Source of the DNA: JAVBLQ01 sp031553435
GTDB taxonomy: Bacteria > Bacteroidota > Bacteroidia > Bacteroidales > Azobacteroidaceae
Length of the DNA stretch: 23,001 nucleotides
Direction: 5' to 3'
Assembly: GCA_031553435.1 (NCBI GenBank)
Contig: JAVBLQ010000082.1
Location: forward strand, 1 to 23,001
The position numbers and the translations under genes are program-made. The notes beneath the pieces were generated by a model that worked only from the letters and a program-made list of their open reading frames with translations, was not told the DNA's origin and made no database searches. Position 1 is the first letter of the stretch, and every line of letters starts with the position of its first letter. Below are positions 1 to 6,938 of this stretch, one piece after another.

Positions 1-138
1 GAAACTCTTTTTAGTCATATTTCTGAAATATTATCTGTTATTTTGCAACAAATTCCGGTGTATTCTTTGGAATGCTTGCCTGATCCGGATGCAGCTTATT
101 TGGTATTCAGAACGTTAAAGGAAAGTGGCAGATTATGA
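1..138 (+). CDS. C-terminal end of a probable HPr-kinase-related (HprK-like) protein, cut by the window edge
   Basis: An open frame enters from the left edge and ends at TGA 136-138, giving 45 residues. The pattern IPVYSLECLPDPDAA followed by a short helix resembles the end of HprK-related kinases found in PqqD-containing peptide-modification cassettes (roughly vPvyeLrcrPd.eA). This is a family-level impression from a short tail, since the P-loop lies outside the window. The stop overlaps the start of the next gene in an ATGA arrangement, so the two are translationally coupled. It could equally be another protein with a similar tail. Confidence 0.45.
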   Translation, partial: ETLFSHISEILSVILQQIPVYSLECLPDPDAAYLVFRTLKESGRL

Positions 139-584
139 AATTAATTTCGAATGAACTTTTTTTTGAAGAAATAGAACGCATTATTCTAAATGGTGAAAAT
201 GTAGAATTAAAAGTTAAGGGAGGAAGCATGCGCCCTTATTTAAGAAATGAGAAGGATATTGTTGTTATATATTCTCATAAACCAACAGATTTGAAGTGTG
301 GAGAAATAGTATTATTTCGTTATCGAAATAAACATATTCTTCACCGGATTGTAAATATTAAAGATAATTATCTTATTATACAAGGCGATGGCGTTTGCAA
401 CAACTATGAAAAAGCATTACAATCCGATATTATCGGAATCGTCCGCAAAGTAATCCGCCCCAATGCTAAACAAATCTCTGTTCAAAATTTCTCTTCCCGC
501 TTTTATTGGAAGTGCTGGTATCTTTTACGACCTTTCCGTCGTTATATATTAGCCATTTATGACAGAATAGTAGTGCTATTTTAG
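135..584 (+). CDS. S24/S26 (signal peptidase-like) serine peptidase family protein
   Basis: A 149-residue protein with the peptidase S24/S26 signature. The nucleophile motif GGSMRP has Ser31, and a conserved block, CGEIVLFRYRNKHILHRIV, carries His70 in the LHRI position. SipW/ER-type signal peptidases have a His general base there, where bacterial type I enzymes use Lys. A G-D-G motif (QGDGVCNN) follows near residue 95. There is no N-terminal membrane anchor. The basic, aromatic C-terminus (about residues 125-149) is hydrophobic and could associate with the membrane. Start ATG 135 overlaps the upstream stop, so it belongs to the operon cut by the left edge. Homologues of this type often sit with PqqD-like and HprK-like genes in Bacteroidota; the substrate is unknown. 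The family call is good, the function is inference. Confidence 0.75.
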   Translation: MKLISNELFFEEIERIILNGENVELKVKGGSMRPYLRNEKDIVVIYSHKPTDLKCGEIVLFRYRNKHILHRIVNIKDNYLIIQGDGVCNNYEKALQSDIIGIVRKVIRPNAKQISVQNFSSRFYWKCWYLLRPFRRYILAIYDRIVVLF

Positions 585-591
585 GACAAGA

Positions 592-660
592 CATTCACCA
601 TTCTCTTCTTCACTCCTTCACCATTTCATAGTGAGCAAAGCGAACTTCCCCTTTCACTAT
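592..660. repeat. Dispersed intergenic repeat, copy 1 (TTCAC / AGCAAAGCGAACTT family)
   Basis: In the gap after the S24-like gene, short TTCAC-containing units repeat (TTCACC, TTCACT, TTCACC, TTTCAC). They surround a core AGCAAAGCGAACTTCCCC followed by TTTCAC. ATAGTGA (628-634) and TCACTAT (654-660) form inverted arms around this core. The same building blocks recur near 21387-21441 and 22172-22306. No coding potential is seen. It may act as a weak hairpin terminator for the upstream operon. Confidence 0.55.
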
Positions 661-691
661 TTTGTATTCTCAACTTTTAATATTACTTTAG
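661..691 (+). promoter_or_regulatory. Candidate Bacteroidota promoter for the dksA-like/lspA operon
   Basis: TTTG (661-664), then 19 nt, then TACTTTAG (684-691), one mismatch from TAnnTTTG. The predicted transcription start near 695 leaves a leader of about 75 nt before ATG 771. The spacing fits the sigma-ABfr consensus, but the -7 box is imperfect. Confidence 0.4.
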
Positions 692-770
692 TGCCGTAGT
701 AATAATTTGTGAAAACAAAATTGAGAGGAAAGTGTTTATTAGATTATTTAATCTTTAAAAACTTTGAGTT

Positions 771-1148
771 ATGGCTGAAAAAACTAGATATTCAGACGCG
801 GAATTGGAAGAATTCCGGACGATCATTCTTGATAAGTTGGAAACTGCCAAGAAAGATTATGATTCGTTGAAAGCTGTCTTAATGAATGCCGATGGCAATG
901 ATGTGACAGATACTTCTCCCACATTTAAAGTATTGGAAGAAGGAGCAGCAACACTTTCCAAAGAAGAGGCGGGCCGTTTAGCACAACGCCAGATGAAATT
1001 TATTCAAAATCTTCAGGCTGCATTGATCCGGATTGAAAATAAAACATACGGAATTTGTCGTGAAACCGGAAAATTAATTCCGAAAGAAAGATTGCGTGCT
1101 GTACCTCACGCTACATTGAGTATAGAAGCTAAGATGAATCAAAAATAA
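771..1148 (+). CDS. TraR/DksA family protein lacking the zinc-finger cysteines
   Basis: A 125-residue protein with a long helical, charged N-terminal part (about residues 1-90). It ends in a zinc-ribbon-like block: TYGICRETGKLIPKERLRAV, then PHATLSIEAK. In canonical DksA four Cys bind zinc. Here only Cys96 remains; the partner positions are Thr99 and, in the terminal motif, Ser and Ala (TLSIEA instead of TLCIDC). Such zinc-less forms are usual for this Bacteroidota subfamily. By family it would be a coiled-coil-tip protein acting on RNA polymerase through the secondary channel. The target here is unknown. The stop TAA overlaps the lspA ATG by one base (TAATG), so the genes are coupled. The family assignment is firm, the regulatory role inferred. 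Confidence 0.85.
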   Translation: MAEKTRYSDAELEEFRTIILDKLETAKKDYDSLKAVLMNADGNDVTDTSPTFKVLEEGAATLSKEEAGRLAQRQMKFIQNLQAALIRIENKTYGICRETGKLIPKERLRAVPHATLSIEAKMNQK

Positions 1149-1771
1149 TGAGATTTTCTAAAACTGCCTGGACCATATTGGTGATTTTTTTAGTGTTATT
1201 AGCTGATCAGGTGCTGAAATTTTGGGTTAAAACACATATGGAGCTCGGTGAGAGCATTAAAATTACCAATTGGTTTTATATTTATTTCACTGAAAATAAC
1301 GGAATGGCTTTTGGCTGGGAGTTTTTTGATAAGATATTCCTGACCATTTTTCGCATCGTAGCTTCTGTTGCCATTGCATGGTATTTGTTTGAGTTGAAAA
1401 AAAACAATTACAAGTTAGGCTACATGATTTGTATTGCGTTGATTTTTGCCGGAGCCGTCGGAAATATTATCGATTGTATTTTTTATGGAAAAATCTTCAG
1501 TGGCAGTTATGGTCAAATAGCAACGCTTTTTCCTCCTGAAGGAGGATATGCTTCATGGCTTCATGGCAGGGTGGTAGATATGTTTTATTTCCCTCTGATT
1601 GAAGGTATATGGCCATCGTGGGTTCCTTATTTGGGAGGACAAGATTTTATTTTCTTTCGTCCGATATTTAATTTAGCCGATGCTTCTATTTCTGTAGGTG
1701 TTGCTATATTGTTATTATTCTATCGGAAGACTTTATCCGGAAGTTTAGAACGCAAAAAAGTACATGAATAA
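1148..1771 (+). CDS. lspA: Lipoprotein signal peptidase (signal peptidase II)
   Basis: This is the membrane aspartyl protease that cleaves the signal peptide from diacylated prolipoproteins at the lipobox Cys. The 207-residue protein has four hydrophobic spans (about 8-28, 62-82, 93-110, 173-192). Family motifs seen are LLADQVLKFW near residue 20, TENNGMAFG around 48-56, GNIID at 105-109, and the catalytic aspartates Asp144 (GRVVDMF) and Asp178 (FNLADASI). It is about 40 residues longer than the E. coli enzyme, largely through an insertion between GNIID and GRVVD (about residues 111-139), a common Bacteroidota form. It overlaps the dksA-like gene by one base and the next gene by 8 bases. Its immediate downstream partner is itself a lipoprotein. 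Confidence 0.97.
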   Translation: MRFSKTAWTILVIFLVLLADQVLKFWVKTHMELGESIKITNWFYIYFTENNGMAFGWEFFDKIFLTIFRIVASVAIAWYLFELKKNNYKLGYMICIALIFAGAVGNIIDCIFYGKIFSGSYGQIATLFPPEGGYASWLHGRVVDMFYFPLIEGIWPSWVPYLGGQDFIFFRPIFNLADASISVGVAILLLFYRKTLSGSLERKKVHE

Positions 1772-2570
1772 GCTGGTACCTGTTTTGCCCCTTTTGCTGG
1801 TATTACTTGCCTTTTCAGCATGTAGAAAGACGCCTTCCTGGGTTATTCCACAAGATAAAATAGAAGATGTCCTGATAGATATTCACATAGCCGAAGGTAT
1901 TATTGATAACCAAAGTGGAGAATTTCCTGATTACGAAAGTAAACAAGAACTTTTTAATGCTGTGTATAAGAAGCATGGGATTACGAAACAAGATTTCGAT
2001 ACATCCCTGGTCTGGTATGCGGCTCACCTGAAAGATTTCCTTAAAATTTATGAAGATATAGATAAGCGTATGCTCATCCTCAGAGATACTGTGGAACAGC
2101 GCTTGACTGCTCTGTCCGAATTGGAAGCCAAAGGAATCAATATCTGGCAAGGATCAACAGTTGCTGTAATATCTTCTTTTGCACATAATAATATCTTTAC
2201 TTTTCAAAATGATTCTCTCTTGTCGGCAGGAGGAGCCTATCGTTTGAAGTTTTCGTTGTTGGGAGTTGATTCTGCTTTACATACCGAGTGTCGATTTTGT
2301 ATTGAAGCAAAGGATACGATTCTGGTCAAAAAAATATTGCCTGAAAAGAATGGAGATTATTCGTTGGATTTGACACTTGCTGATCATGAAATACCTAAAA
2401 TTTTATCAGGCAGTGTATATATTGATCCGCTTCAGGTTTCGGATGTTTCTTTGATTATTGCAAATATATCTTTGTGTAAATACAAAGAGGCTTCCGCATT
2501 GTCCCTTGAAAATCCCGGAGAATCTGCGAATAAAGTAATATTGGACGACATTACTGTAATTAAAAAATGA
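1764..2570 (+). CDS. DUF4296 domain-containing lipoprotein
   Basis: A 268-residue protein with a signal sequence ending in the lipobox LAFSAC (Cys20). It should be exported, lipidated, and possibly processed by the LspA encoded just upstream. The block PQDKIEDVLIDIHIAEGII (about residues 29-47) is characteristic of the Bacteroidota-specific DUF4296 domain, a helical region. The second half (about 120-260) looks beta-rich and has no recognised domain. The function is unknown. The start overlaps lspA by 8 bases and the stop overlaps the next ATG, so it lies in the middle of the operon. Confidence 0.88.
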   Translation: MNKLVPVLPLLLVLLAFSACRKTPSWVIPQDKIEDVLIDIHIAEGIIDNQSGEFPDYESKQELFNAVYKKHGITKQDFDTSLVWYAAHLKDFLKIYEDIDKRMLILRDTVEQRLTALSELEAKGINIWQGSTVAVISSFAHNNIFTFQNDSLLSAGGAYRLKFSLLGVDSALHTECRFCIEAKDTILVKKILPEKNGDYSLDLTLADHEIPKILSGSVYIDPLQVSDVSLIIANISLCKYKEASALSLENPGESANKVILDDITVIKK

Positions 2571-2869
2571 GAAGATTAGCCGCCCACTATATCTATATTT
2601 CCCCCAAAATTATTTTGAAAAGACATTGTGTGGAATTGGATGACGATTCCCGGATTGTTTCAATTTTTCCCCTTGAAGCGGAAGTTGAAAATACCATTTT
2701 TTATAATGGCATTCTTTTTTTTACAAATAAAGGAAATGATATAAATCCTGGTTTTTACTCAAAAGAAGCTCTTCCGGTCGATGTTTTTTTATTGGAAGGA
2801 ATCGATTTATCTTCTCCGGAATTCAGCACAAATAATAGCAGTGGCAATGGCCCCATTCAAAGACTCTGA
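2567..2869 (+). CDS. Small conserved-type hypothetical protein at the end of the lspA operon
   Basis: A 100-residue protein of unknown function. Start ATG 2567 overlaps the preceding stop (ATGA), which supports real translation. The N-terminal half (RRLAAHYIYISPKIILKRH, then DSRIVSIFPLEAE and TIFYNGILFF) has the alternating beta pattern of a small beta-sandwich. It is reminiscent of the N-terminal strands of amidohydrolases, but no catalytic domain follows. There is no signal peptide. The last 21 codons and the stop lie antisense to the end of the converging methyltransferase gene (2807-2869). I recognise similar small genes after DUF4296 genes in Bacteroidales but know no assigned function. 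Confidence 0.6.
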   Translation: MRRLAAHYIYISPKIILKRHCVELDDDSRIVSIFPLEAEVENTIFYNGILFFTNKGNDINPGFYSKEALPVDVFLLEGIDLSSPEFSTNNSSGNGPIQRL

Positions 2870-3556
2870 GGTTTTTCTTTCCTGAGGATAGTTTGGAATA
2901 TAAAGTTTATCACTGATTAATTCTTCAATCTCTTTACTGATTCCGTTTCCTTCATTTCCCATAACAATTAATCCATGATTGGAAAGTTCCTGATTGTAGA
3001 TGTTTTCTCCGTTTAGTAGAGTTCCGTAGACAGGAACACCTTCCATGTCTTTGATAAATGGCAGGAGGTTGGTATAGTGAACTTTTATCCTTGCCATTGC
3101 ACCCATTGTTGCCTGGATTGTTTTTGGGTTGTAAACATCAACTGTTTCAGGAGAACAAATGACATGTTCGATTCCGAACCAATCGGCCAACCGGATGATG
3201 GTACCTAAGTTTCCCGGATCTTGTATGTCATCCAGTACTAATGAAAGTTTGTCCTTTAATTCATTTTTATTTAATTGGTATTCAGGTTTTTTGAATATTC
3301 CCAAAACCTGTTGAGGGTTTTTAAGTAAGCTGGCTTTTTTCAGATCTTCGTCCGATACAACTAATAATTCTTTGGCTTTGATATCTCCTTGTGTAGCTAA
3401 CCATGAGTTTTGAACGAGGAGCAATTCACATGCAAAATAAGGTAATATATCTGCTACCAATTTATTCCCTTCGGCAAGAAAACAATTTGCTTCATCTCTA
3501 TATTTCTTTATTGCCAGGGATTTAATAAACTTGATTTTATTTTTGCTTAAACTCAT
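2807..3556 (-). CDS. TrmH/SpoU family RNA 2'-O-methyltransferase
   Basis: A 249-residue SPOUT-class SAM-dependent RNA ribose methyltransferase. The N-terminal part (about 1-95) matches the substrate-binding region of the family: IKSLAIKKYRDEANCFLAEG, then AEGNKLVADI. The catalytic knot shows motif 1 LDDIQDPGNLGTIIRLAD (about 108-125), motif 2 IVMGNEGNGISKEI, and motif 3 ERKTSESLNGAIATAI, where the usual SLNV reads SLNG. The target is probably 23S rRNA or tRNA, but which guanosine or uridine is modified cannot be told. Start CAT 3554-3556 fits a well-formed promoter about 35 bp upstream. Its 3' end overlaps the converging 100-residue gene by 63 bp. Confidence 0.9.
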   Translation of the reverse strand: MSLSKNKIKFIKSLAIKKYRDEANCFLAEGNKLVADILPYFACELLLVQNSWLATQGDIKAKELLVVSDEDLKKASLLKNPQQVLGIFKKPEYQLNKNELKDKLSLVLDDIQDPGNLGTIIRLADWFGIEHVICSPETVDVYNPKTIQATMGAMARIKVHYTNLLPFIKDMEGVPVYGTLLNGENIYNQELSNHGLIVMGNEGNGISKEIEELISDKLYIPNYPQERKTSESLNGAIATAIICAEFRRR

Positions 3557-3590
3557 TTTTATTGATGGTGAGAAATTTGCTTCTTTGATG

Positions 3591-3622
3591 CAAAAGTAAC
3601 TATTTCTGTTTCAAATCTCAAA
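3591..3622 (-). promoter_or_regulatory. Promoter for the TrmH-family gene
   Basis: Read on the - strand: TTTG (3622-3619), exactly 20 nt, then TACTTTTG (3598-3591), a full match to TAnnTTTG. The predicted start near 3587 leaves about 31 nt of leader before the ATG at 3556. This is the best -33/-7 pair in the window. Confidence 0.7.
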
Positions 3623-3696
3623 TCCGGTACATATCATGAATTGTATGATTCGTAAAGAATTTGTATTTTATTGTAAATAAGTACTTTGTCCAATTG

Positions 3697-3742
3697 AAAA
3701 AAGTCTCTAGACGAATATTTGAAAGTGTCTAGAGACTTTTTT
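3697..3742. terminator. Bidirectional intrinsic terminator after the ROK/MFS/SIS operon
   Basis: A perfect 16-bp inverted repeat: AAAAAAGTCTCTAGAC at 3697-3712 and GTCTAGAGACTTTTTT at 3727-3742, with a 14-nt loop. A U-run is present on either strand. It lies about 80 bp past the SIS gene stop on the - strand, so it should end that operon's transcript before the methyltransferase promoter. Confidence 0.8.
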
Positions 3743-3774
3743 AAATTTCTCTAGAGACTTTTTCAAATTCGTCT
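3706..3774. repeat. Overlapping alternative inverted and direct repeats around the terminator
   Basis: The arm TCTAGAGACTTTTT (3728-3741) recurs 22 bp later (3750-3763) as a direct repeat. In addition TCTAGACGAATATTTGAAA (3706-3724) is matched in inverted form by TTTCAAATTCGTCTA (3761-3774 region) with a two-base deletion. At least two hairpins that cannot form together are therefore possible. Confidence 0.6.
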
Positions 3775-3820
3775 AAACGATTTTTGACTCTTTAATATCC
3801 GGGCTTTTTATTGGGATAAT

Positions 3821-4582
3821 TTATACTCCGGCTACTCTTTTCTTATATTCTGCCAGACAAGCATTTAATCTTTCATGTGCAGTTGTATCTCCCGGAACGT
3901 TATGAGAGGGATGAATATATAATTTAATACCTCTGTCAGCTAAAATTTCGGCTACGGTAGTAATGGTCATCCAGACTAAAGTTACAAAACCAAGTGTGGA
4001 AACCGGTCCTACTTTATCAAAATGATTTTTGAGTGGAACGCAAGCATCGGTAACGGGTACACAAGAGTCAGCAACAACATCAGCCAATTCGAACAGAGTT
4101 TTACCACATGAATGACGAGTTTTCTTATCCATAGCTTCTGCTGCGGAACCATATACGATTACTTTCATTCCCAGTCCTTTGGCTCTTAATGCTACATCAA
4201 TATTGACATTATTTATTCCTGTATGTGAAAAAATCCAGATACAATCTTTTGAATCAAAATTGTAACTCTTCATGATTTCAGTGCCGTAACCTTCTGCACG
4301 TTCGAGGAATAAAAACTGATGAATACCCATTTCTCCGGTGATATGCGTGAAAAATGTCAGAGGTAATTCGACAATAGGATGGAATCCCACAAACCCACCG
4401 ATACGGGGATACATTTCTTCGACAGGAATTGTTGCATGTCCGCAACCAAAAGTATGTACCCAATGGTTGCCCTCAATACAATCAGCCATGATTGTGGCTG
4501 CTTTTTTGATGTTTTCTAATTGAGTATCCTCAATTTTTTGCATGATGTCACGCGCATTCTTTAACCATTCCAAAGCTAGCAT
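3821..4582 (-). CDS. SIS-domain phosphosugar-binding protein (COG4821/UPF0309 type)
   Basis: A 253-residue single SIS (sugar isomerase) domain protein. Visible are the glycine-rich phosphosugar site HTFGCGHATIPVEEM (about 43-57), the Ser/Thr phosphate loop WIFSHTGINNVNIDVA, and the long helix before KVIVYGSAAEAM. A C-terminal block, IHPSHNVPGDTTAHERLNA, is typical of the COG4821 group. It lacks the N-acetylmuramate-6-P etherase signature, so it is not MurQ. The likely role is binding or isomerising a phosphorylated amino sugar or sugar, but the substrate is unknown. Its start lies 2 bases after the MFS stop, so it is the last gene of a kinase-permease-SIS operon. This suggests it acts on the product of the ROK kinase. 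Confidence 0.8.
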   Translation of the reverse strand: MLALEWLKNARDIMQKIEDTQLENIKKAATIMADCIEGNHWVHTFGCGHATIPVEEMYPRIGGFVGFHPIVELPLTFFTHITGEMGIHQFLFLERAEGYGTEIMKSYNFDSKDCIWIFSHTGINNVNIDVALRAKGLGMKVIVYGSAAEAMDKKTRHSCGKTLFELADVVADSCVPVTDACVPLKNHFDKVGPVSTLGFVTLVWMTITTVAEILADRGIKLYIHPSHNVPGDTTAHERLNACLAEYKKRVAGV

Positions 4583-4584
4583 AA

Positions 4585-5754
4585 TTAATTCATTTTAATT
4601 GATTTATGAATATTTTTCGATGCAATTAACAGAATCAAAGCTTGCATAATGATGTTTATGGATATGAATAAGGGGAAAATAGAAATACCTAATTGTTCGG
4701 CGATAAATCCCATCAGATAATTAAGTAAGGAGTTTCCGGTTAAAGCGATAAAAAGAGCAAAACCGATAGCCGTTCCTGCCATTTCTTTATATAATGAGCC
4801 TATGTATCCCAAAACAATAGGGAAAAAGCCGGATAATCCGAATCCGATTAAAAATAAGGCTGTGGCCGCAATCGGGAAAGTATTGGAATAATAAAACAAT
4901 ATACTTCCGGATAATGCAATAAAATTACCTGTGAAAAGTATAATATTAGGTTTGATGTAATGCAATAGATAGGTAATTATCAACCGGGAGGCCACCATTC
5001 CCAATATAAAAAAAGTGAGAGTAAAAAGTGTATTTTCCGGTGATATAGTAGTCGTTTGTCCTAAAAAACTTGTACTCCAGTTATTACATAATCCTTCTAT
5101 TCCACTTTGAAAAAATAATACAAAACTAAACAGTAAAAGTGCAGGTTGCTTAATGAGATTCAGTGCATGTTTCAATGGAAAGCCCTGTGAATGTTTTGCT
5201 TTTGGAAATCGAATCAGAGTGAAATATAGAATACATAAAGCCATTATTATGCTTATCCATCTGAGTATTATTTCGTAGGTATAATATTTGGAAAGTATGC
5301 TTAATAAAGATGGTATTATCAAAGCTCCAAGGCCATAGAATATACCCAGAAAACTCAGTCTGGAATTTCTGCTTTTTCCGTCATATATATCCGATACCAA
5401 AGCATTTGTTTCTCCATTCAGGATGCCGCCTCCGAATCCGACCATGAAAATGGCGAAACGCAGCATGTCTAAATCTTCAAGATAGGATAATCCTTCTAGT
5501 CCTAACGAAGTAATCAAAGTGCTGATAACCAATAAATTTTTATATCCGAATCTATCCACAATAGGCCCGAATATCAAGGACCCTAACAACACTCCAACCG
5601 GGAGAAAGGTGACTAACGAAGAGGCCCCTATCGCATCTAAATCGTATTTTTCGGTTAAAGCAGGGAGTACGGAACCCATAACAATGAATGCAATTCCGAA
5701 GAAAGCCATTCCGATACATGCTGCAGCATAGATTGAATTTTTATTGTATCTCAT
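4585..5754 (-). CDS. MFS transporter, probable sugar permease
   Basis: A 389-residue integral membrane protein with about 12 hydrophobic spans in two six-helix halves. The cytoplasmic loop between helices 2 and 3 carries the MFS signature in the form GPIVDRFGYKN, and the second half has the FLIGFGLSGFFPIVLGYIG motif. The N-terminal helix has GMAFFGIAFIVMGSVLPAL, similar to FucP-like sugar permeases. It lies 13 bases after the ROK gene and 2 bases before the SIS gene, so it probably imports the sugar the ROK protein phosphorylates. The substrate is not predictable from sequence. No SusC/D genes are nearby. Confidence 0.85.
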   Translation of the reverse strand: MRYNKNSIYAAACIGMAFFGIAFIVMGSVLPALTEKYDLDAIGASSLVTFLPVGVLLGSLIFGPIVDRFGYKNLLVISTLITSLGLEGLSYLEDLDMLRFAIFMVGFGGGILNGETNALVSDIYDGKSRNSRLSFLGIFYGLGALIIPSLLSILSKYYTYEIILRWISIIMALCILYFTLIRFPKAKHSQGFPLKHALNLIKQPALLLFSFVLFFQSGIEGLCNNWSTSFLGQTTTISPENTLFTLTFFILGMVASRLIITYLLHYIKPNIILFTGNFIALSGSILFYYSNTFPIAATALFLIGFGLSGFFPIVLGYIGSLYKEMAGTAIGFALFIALTGNSLLNYLMGFIAEQLGISIFPLFISINIIMQALILLIASKNIHKSIKMN

Positions 5755-5767
5755 TTGAGTTGTTTTT

Positions 5768-6724
5768 TCATCTTGTTATTTCAAGCAATGCTAAATACCC
5801 GGCTCCTAATAGTCCGGCATTGCCTGATAAAATTGATTGTTCAAATTTTGTTTGTTTGATACTGATGGGTTGCGCCCAACGGCATGCTTCGTCATAAATT
5901 CTGTCGATGAATTGGGCTGCGGGACCAAAAATTCCGCCTCCCCAAATGACTTTTTCCGGATTCAACAGACTGACTACATTGGCTGATGCCATTCCCCATA
6001 ACCGGATTGCATGATCGATTATTTCGATAGCCAAAATATCGCTTTGGGCATAGGCAGCAAAAACGTCTTGAGCCGTAATGTTTTTTATCGCTATTTTGTT
6101 CAGAAGGCTATCGGGATAGTTTGATGATTGTAGTTTTTTTCTCGCTTGCATGGCAATGCCATTTCCTGAGGCTTGACTTTCGAAACAACCATATTGTTTA
6201 TATTCTTCCATGAAAGGAGAATCTAAAGCCATCCAACCGGAAGCTCCGACAATATCATTGTGTCCGCGGAGAATATGTCCGTCGGCCATAATTCCCATGC
6301 CAATACCAGATCCTATGGAAATAAAAACTGCGTTTTTGCATCCATTGGCAACGCCTTTCCAGACTTCACCTAATATATAACACGTCCTGTCGCTGGCAAT
6401 GTTAACTTTAACGGATGATTGGCATATATGATCTTCGATTTCCTGCTGTAAAGGATAGTCTTCCCATCCAGGTATGTTAGGCGCCCAGACTTTACCGGTC
6501 TTGATATTGACTATACCGGGAACGCCGATGCCTATTGCCTCAATAGATTCATTTTCTTCCAGGGAATAAGTCAGATGATCGATTACTTCACAAATCAATG
6601 CCCCTACTTCTTTTCCGGAATTATTTTTCACCATGCAAGTGGTCTTATCCAGGAAATCTCCGTTGGAATTAAAAATGGCTCCGTTGATTTTTGTTGCTCC
6701 TAGGTCAATGGCGAGTATAGGCAT
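5768..6724 (-). CDS. ROK family sugar kinase homologue with degenerate zinc and ExGH motifs
   Basis: A 318-residue ROK-fold protein. The phosphate-binding DLGATKINGAIF (residues 7-18), GIGVPGIVNIKTGKV, the probable catalytic Asp112 (ASDRTCYILGEVWKG) and the second phosphate loop SIGSGIGMGIMADG are present, so ATP-dependent sugar phosphorylation is plausible. The family's ExGH sugar/zinc motif reads GASGWM (160-165) here, with Ala in place of Glu and Trp in place of His. The CxCGxxGCxE zinc site is reduced to YGCFES with only Cys180. The protein is therefore an atypical, apparently zinc-free ROK with possibly changed substrate. It is the first gene of the operon, with its own promoter upstream. 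Whether it is an active kinase is inference. Confidence 0.85.
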   Translation of the reverse strand: MPILAIDLGATKINGAIFNSNGDFLDKTTCMVKNNSGKEVGALICEVIDHLTYSLEENESIEAIGIGVPGIVNIKTGKVWAPNIPGWEDYPLQQEIEDHICQSSVKVNIASDRTCYILGEVWKGVANGCKNAVFISIGSGIGMGIMADGHILRGHNDIVGASGWMALDSPFMEEYKQYGCFESQASGNGIAMQARKKLQSSNYPDSLLNKIAIKNITAQDVFAAYAQSDILAIEIIDHAIRLWGMASANVVSLLNPEKVIWGGGIFGPAAQFIDRIYDEACRWAQPISIKQTKFEQSILSGNAGLLGAGYLALLEITR

Positions 6725-6740
6725 ATTTTATTTTTTAGAA

Positions 6741-6772
6741 CAAAGATGTATTATATCCTATTGACATGCAAA
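6741..6772 (-). promoter_or_regulatory. Candidate promoter for the ROK/MFS/SIS operon
   Basis: On the - strand: TTTG (6772-6769), 20 nt, CATCTTTG (6748-6741), one mismatch to TAnnTTTG. The predicted start near 6737 leaves a very short leader (about 13 nt) before ATG 6724. Confidence 0.55.
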
Positions 6773-6810
6773 AGTATTGATTTTTATTAGTATGGAAAAG
6801 ATGTTTTTTT

Positions 6811-6824
6811 ATGTTATACAACAT
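6811..6824. promoter_or_regulatory. Small palindrome upstream of the ROK operon promoter (possible operator)
   Basis: ATGTT-ATAC-AACAT at 6811-6824 has perfect 5-bp inverted arms. It lies about 40 bp upstream of the predicted -33 box of the sugar operon. This is an AT-rich region where chance palindromes occur. No repressor gene is adjacent. Confidence 0.25.
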
Positions 6825-6852
6825 ATATGGAGTGATTTTTTTGTCATACAGA

Positions 6853-6916
6853 TAATTTTACACAATAAAATGAGCTTACAATGTGCATTTATGGTGTCTT
6901 ATAACTAATTTTACAC
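6853..6916 (+). repeat. 11-bp direct repeat upstream of the lipocalin-like gene
   Basis: TAATTTTACAC occurs at 6853-6863 and again at 6906-6916, 53 bp apart (about five helical turns), between the divergent ROK and lipocalin-like genes. The significance is uncertain. It could be a pair of regulator sites or chance in AT-rich DNA. Confidence 0.35.
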
Positions 6917-6938
6917 TTAAATTTTAAATTTACTGAAA

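Noticed and set aside
1815..2150. A 111-codon - strand open frame inside the DUF4296 gene
   Set aside because: It is antisense to a gene with a lipobox, known domain and coupled neighbours; a shadow frame.
3697..3790. CRISPR-like array from the repeated TCTAGAGAC units
   Set aside because: Only two to three imperfect units with unequal spacing and a clear terminator structure; no cas genes.
3821..4582. N-acetylmuramic acid 6-phosphate etherase (MurQ) for the SIS protein
   Set aside because: The MurQ signature around the active-site Glu is absent, and the sequence matches the COG4821-like SIS group instead.
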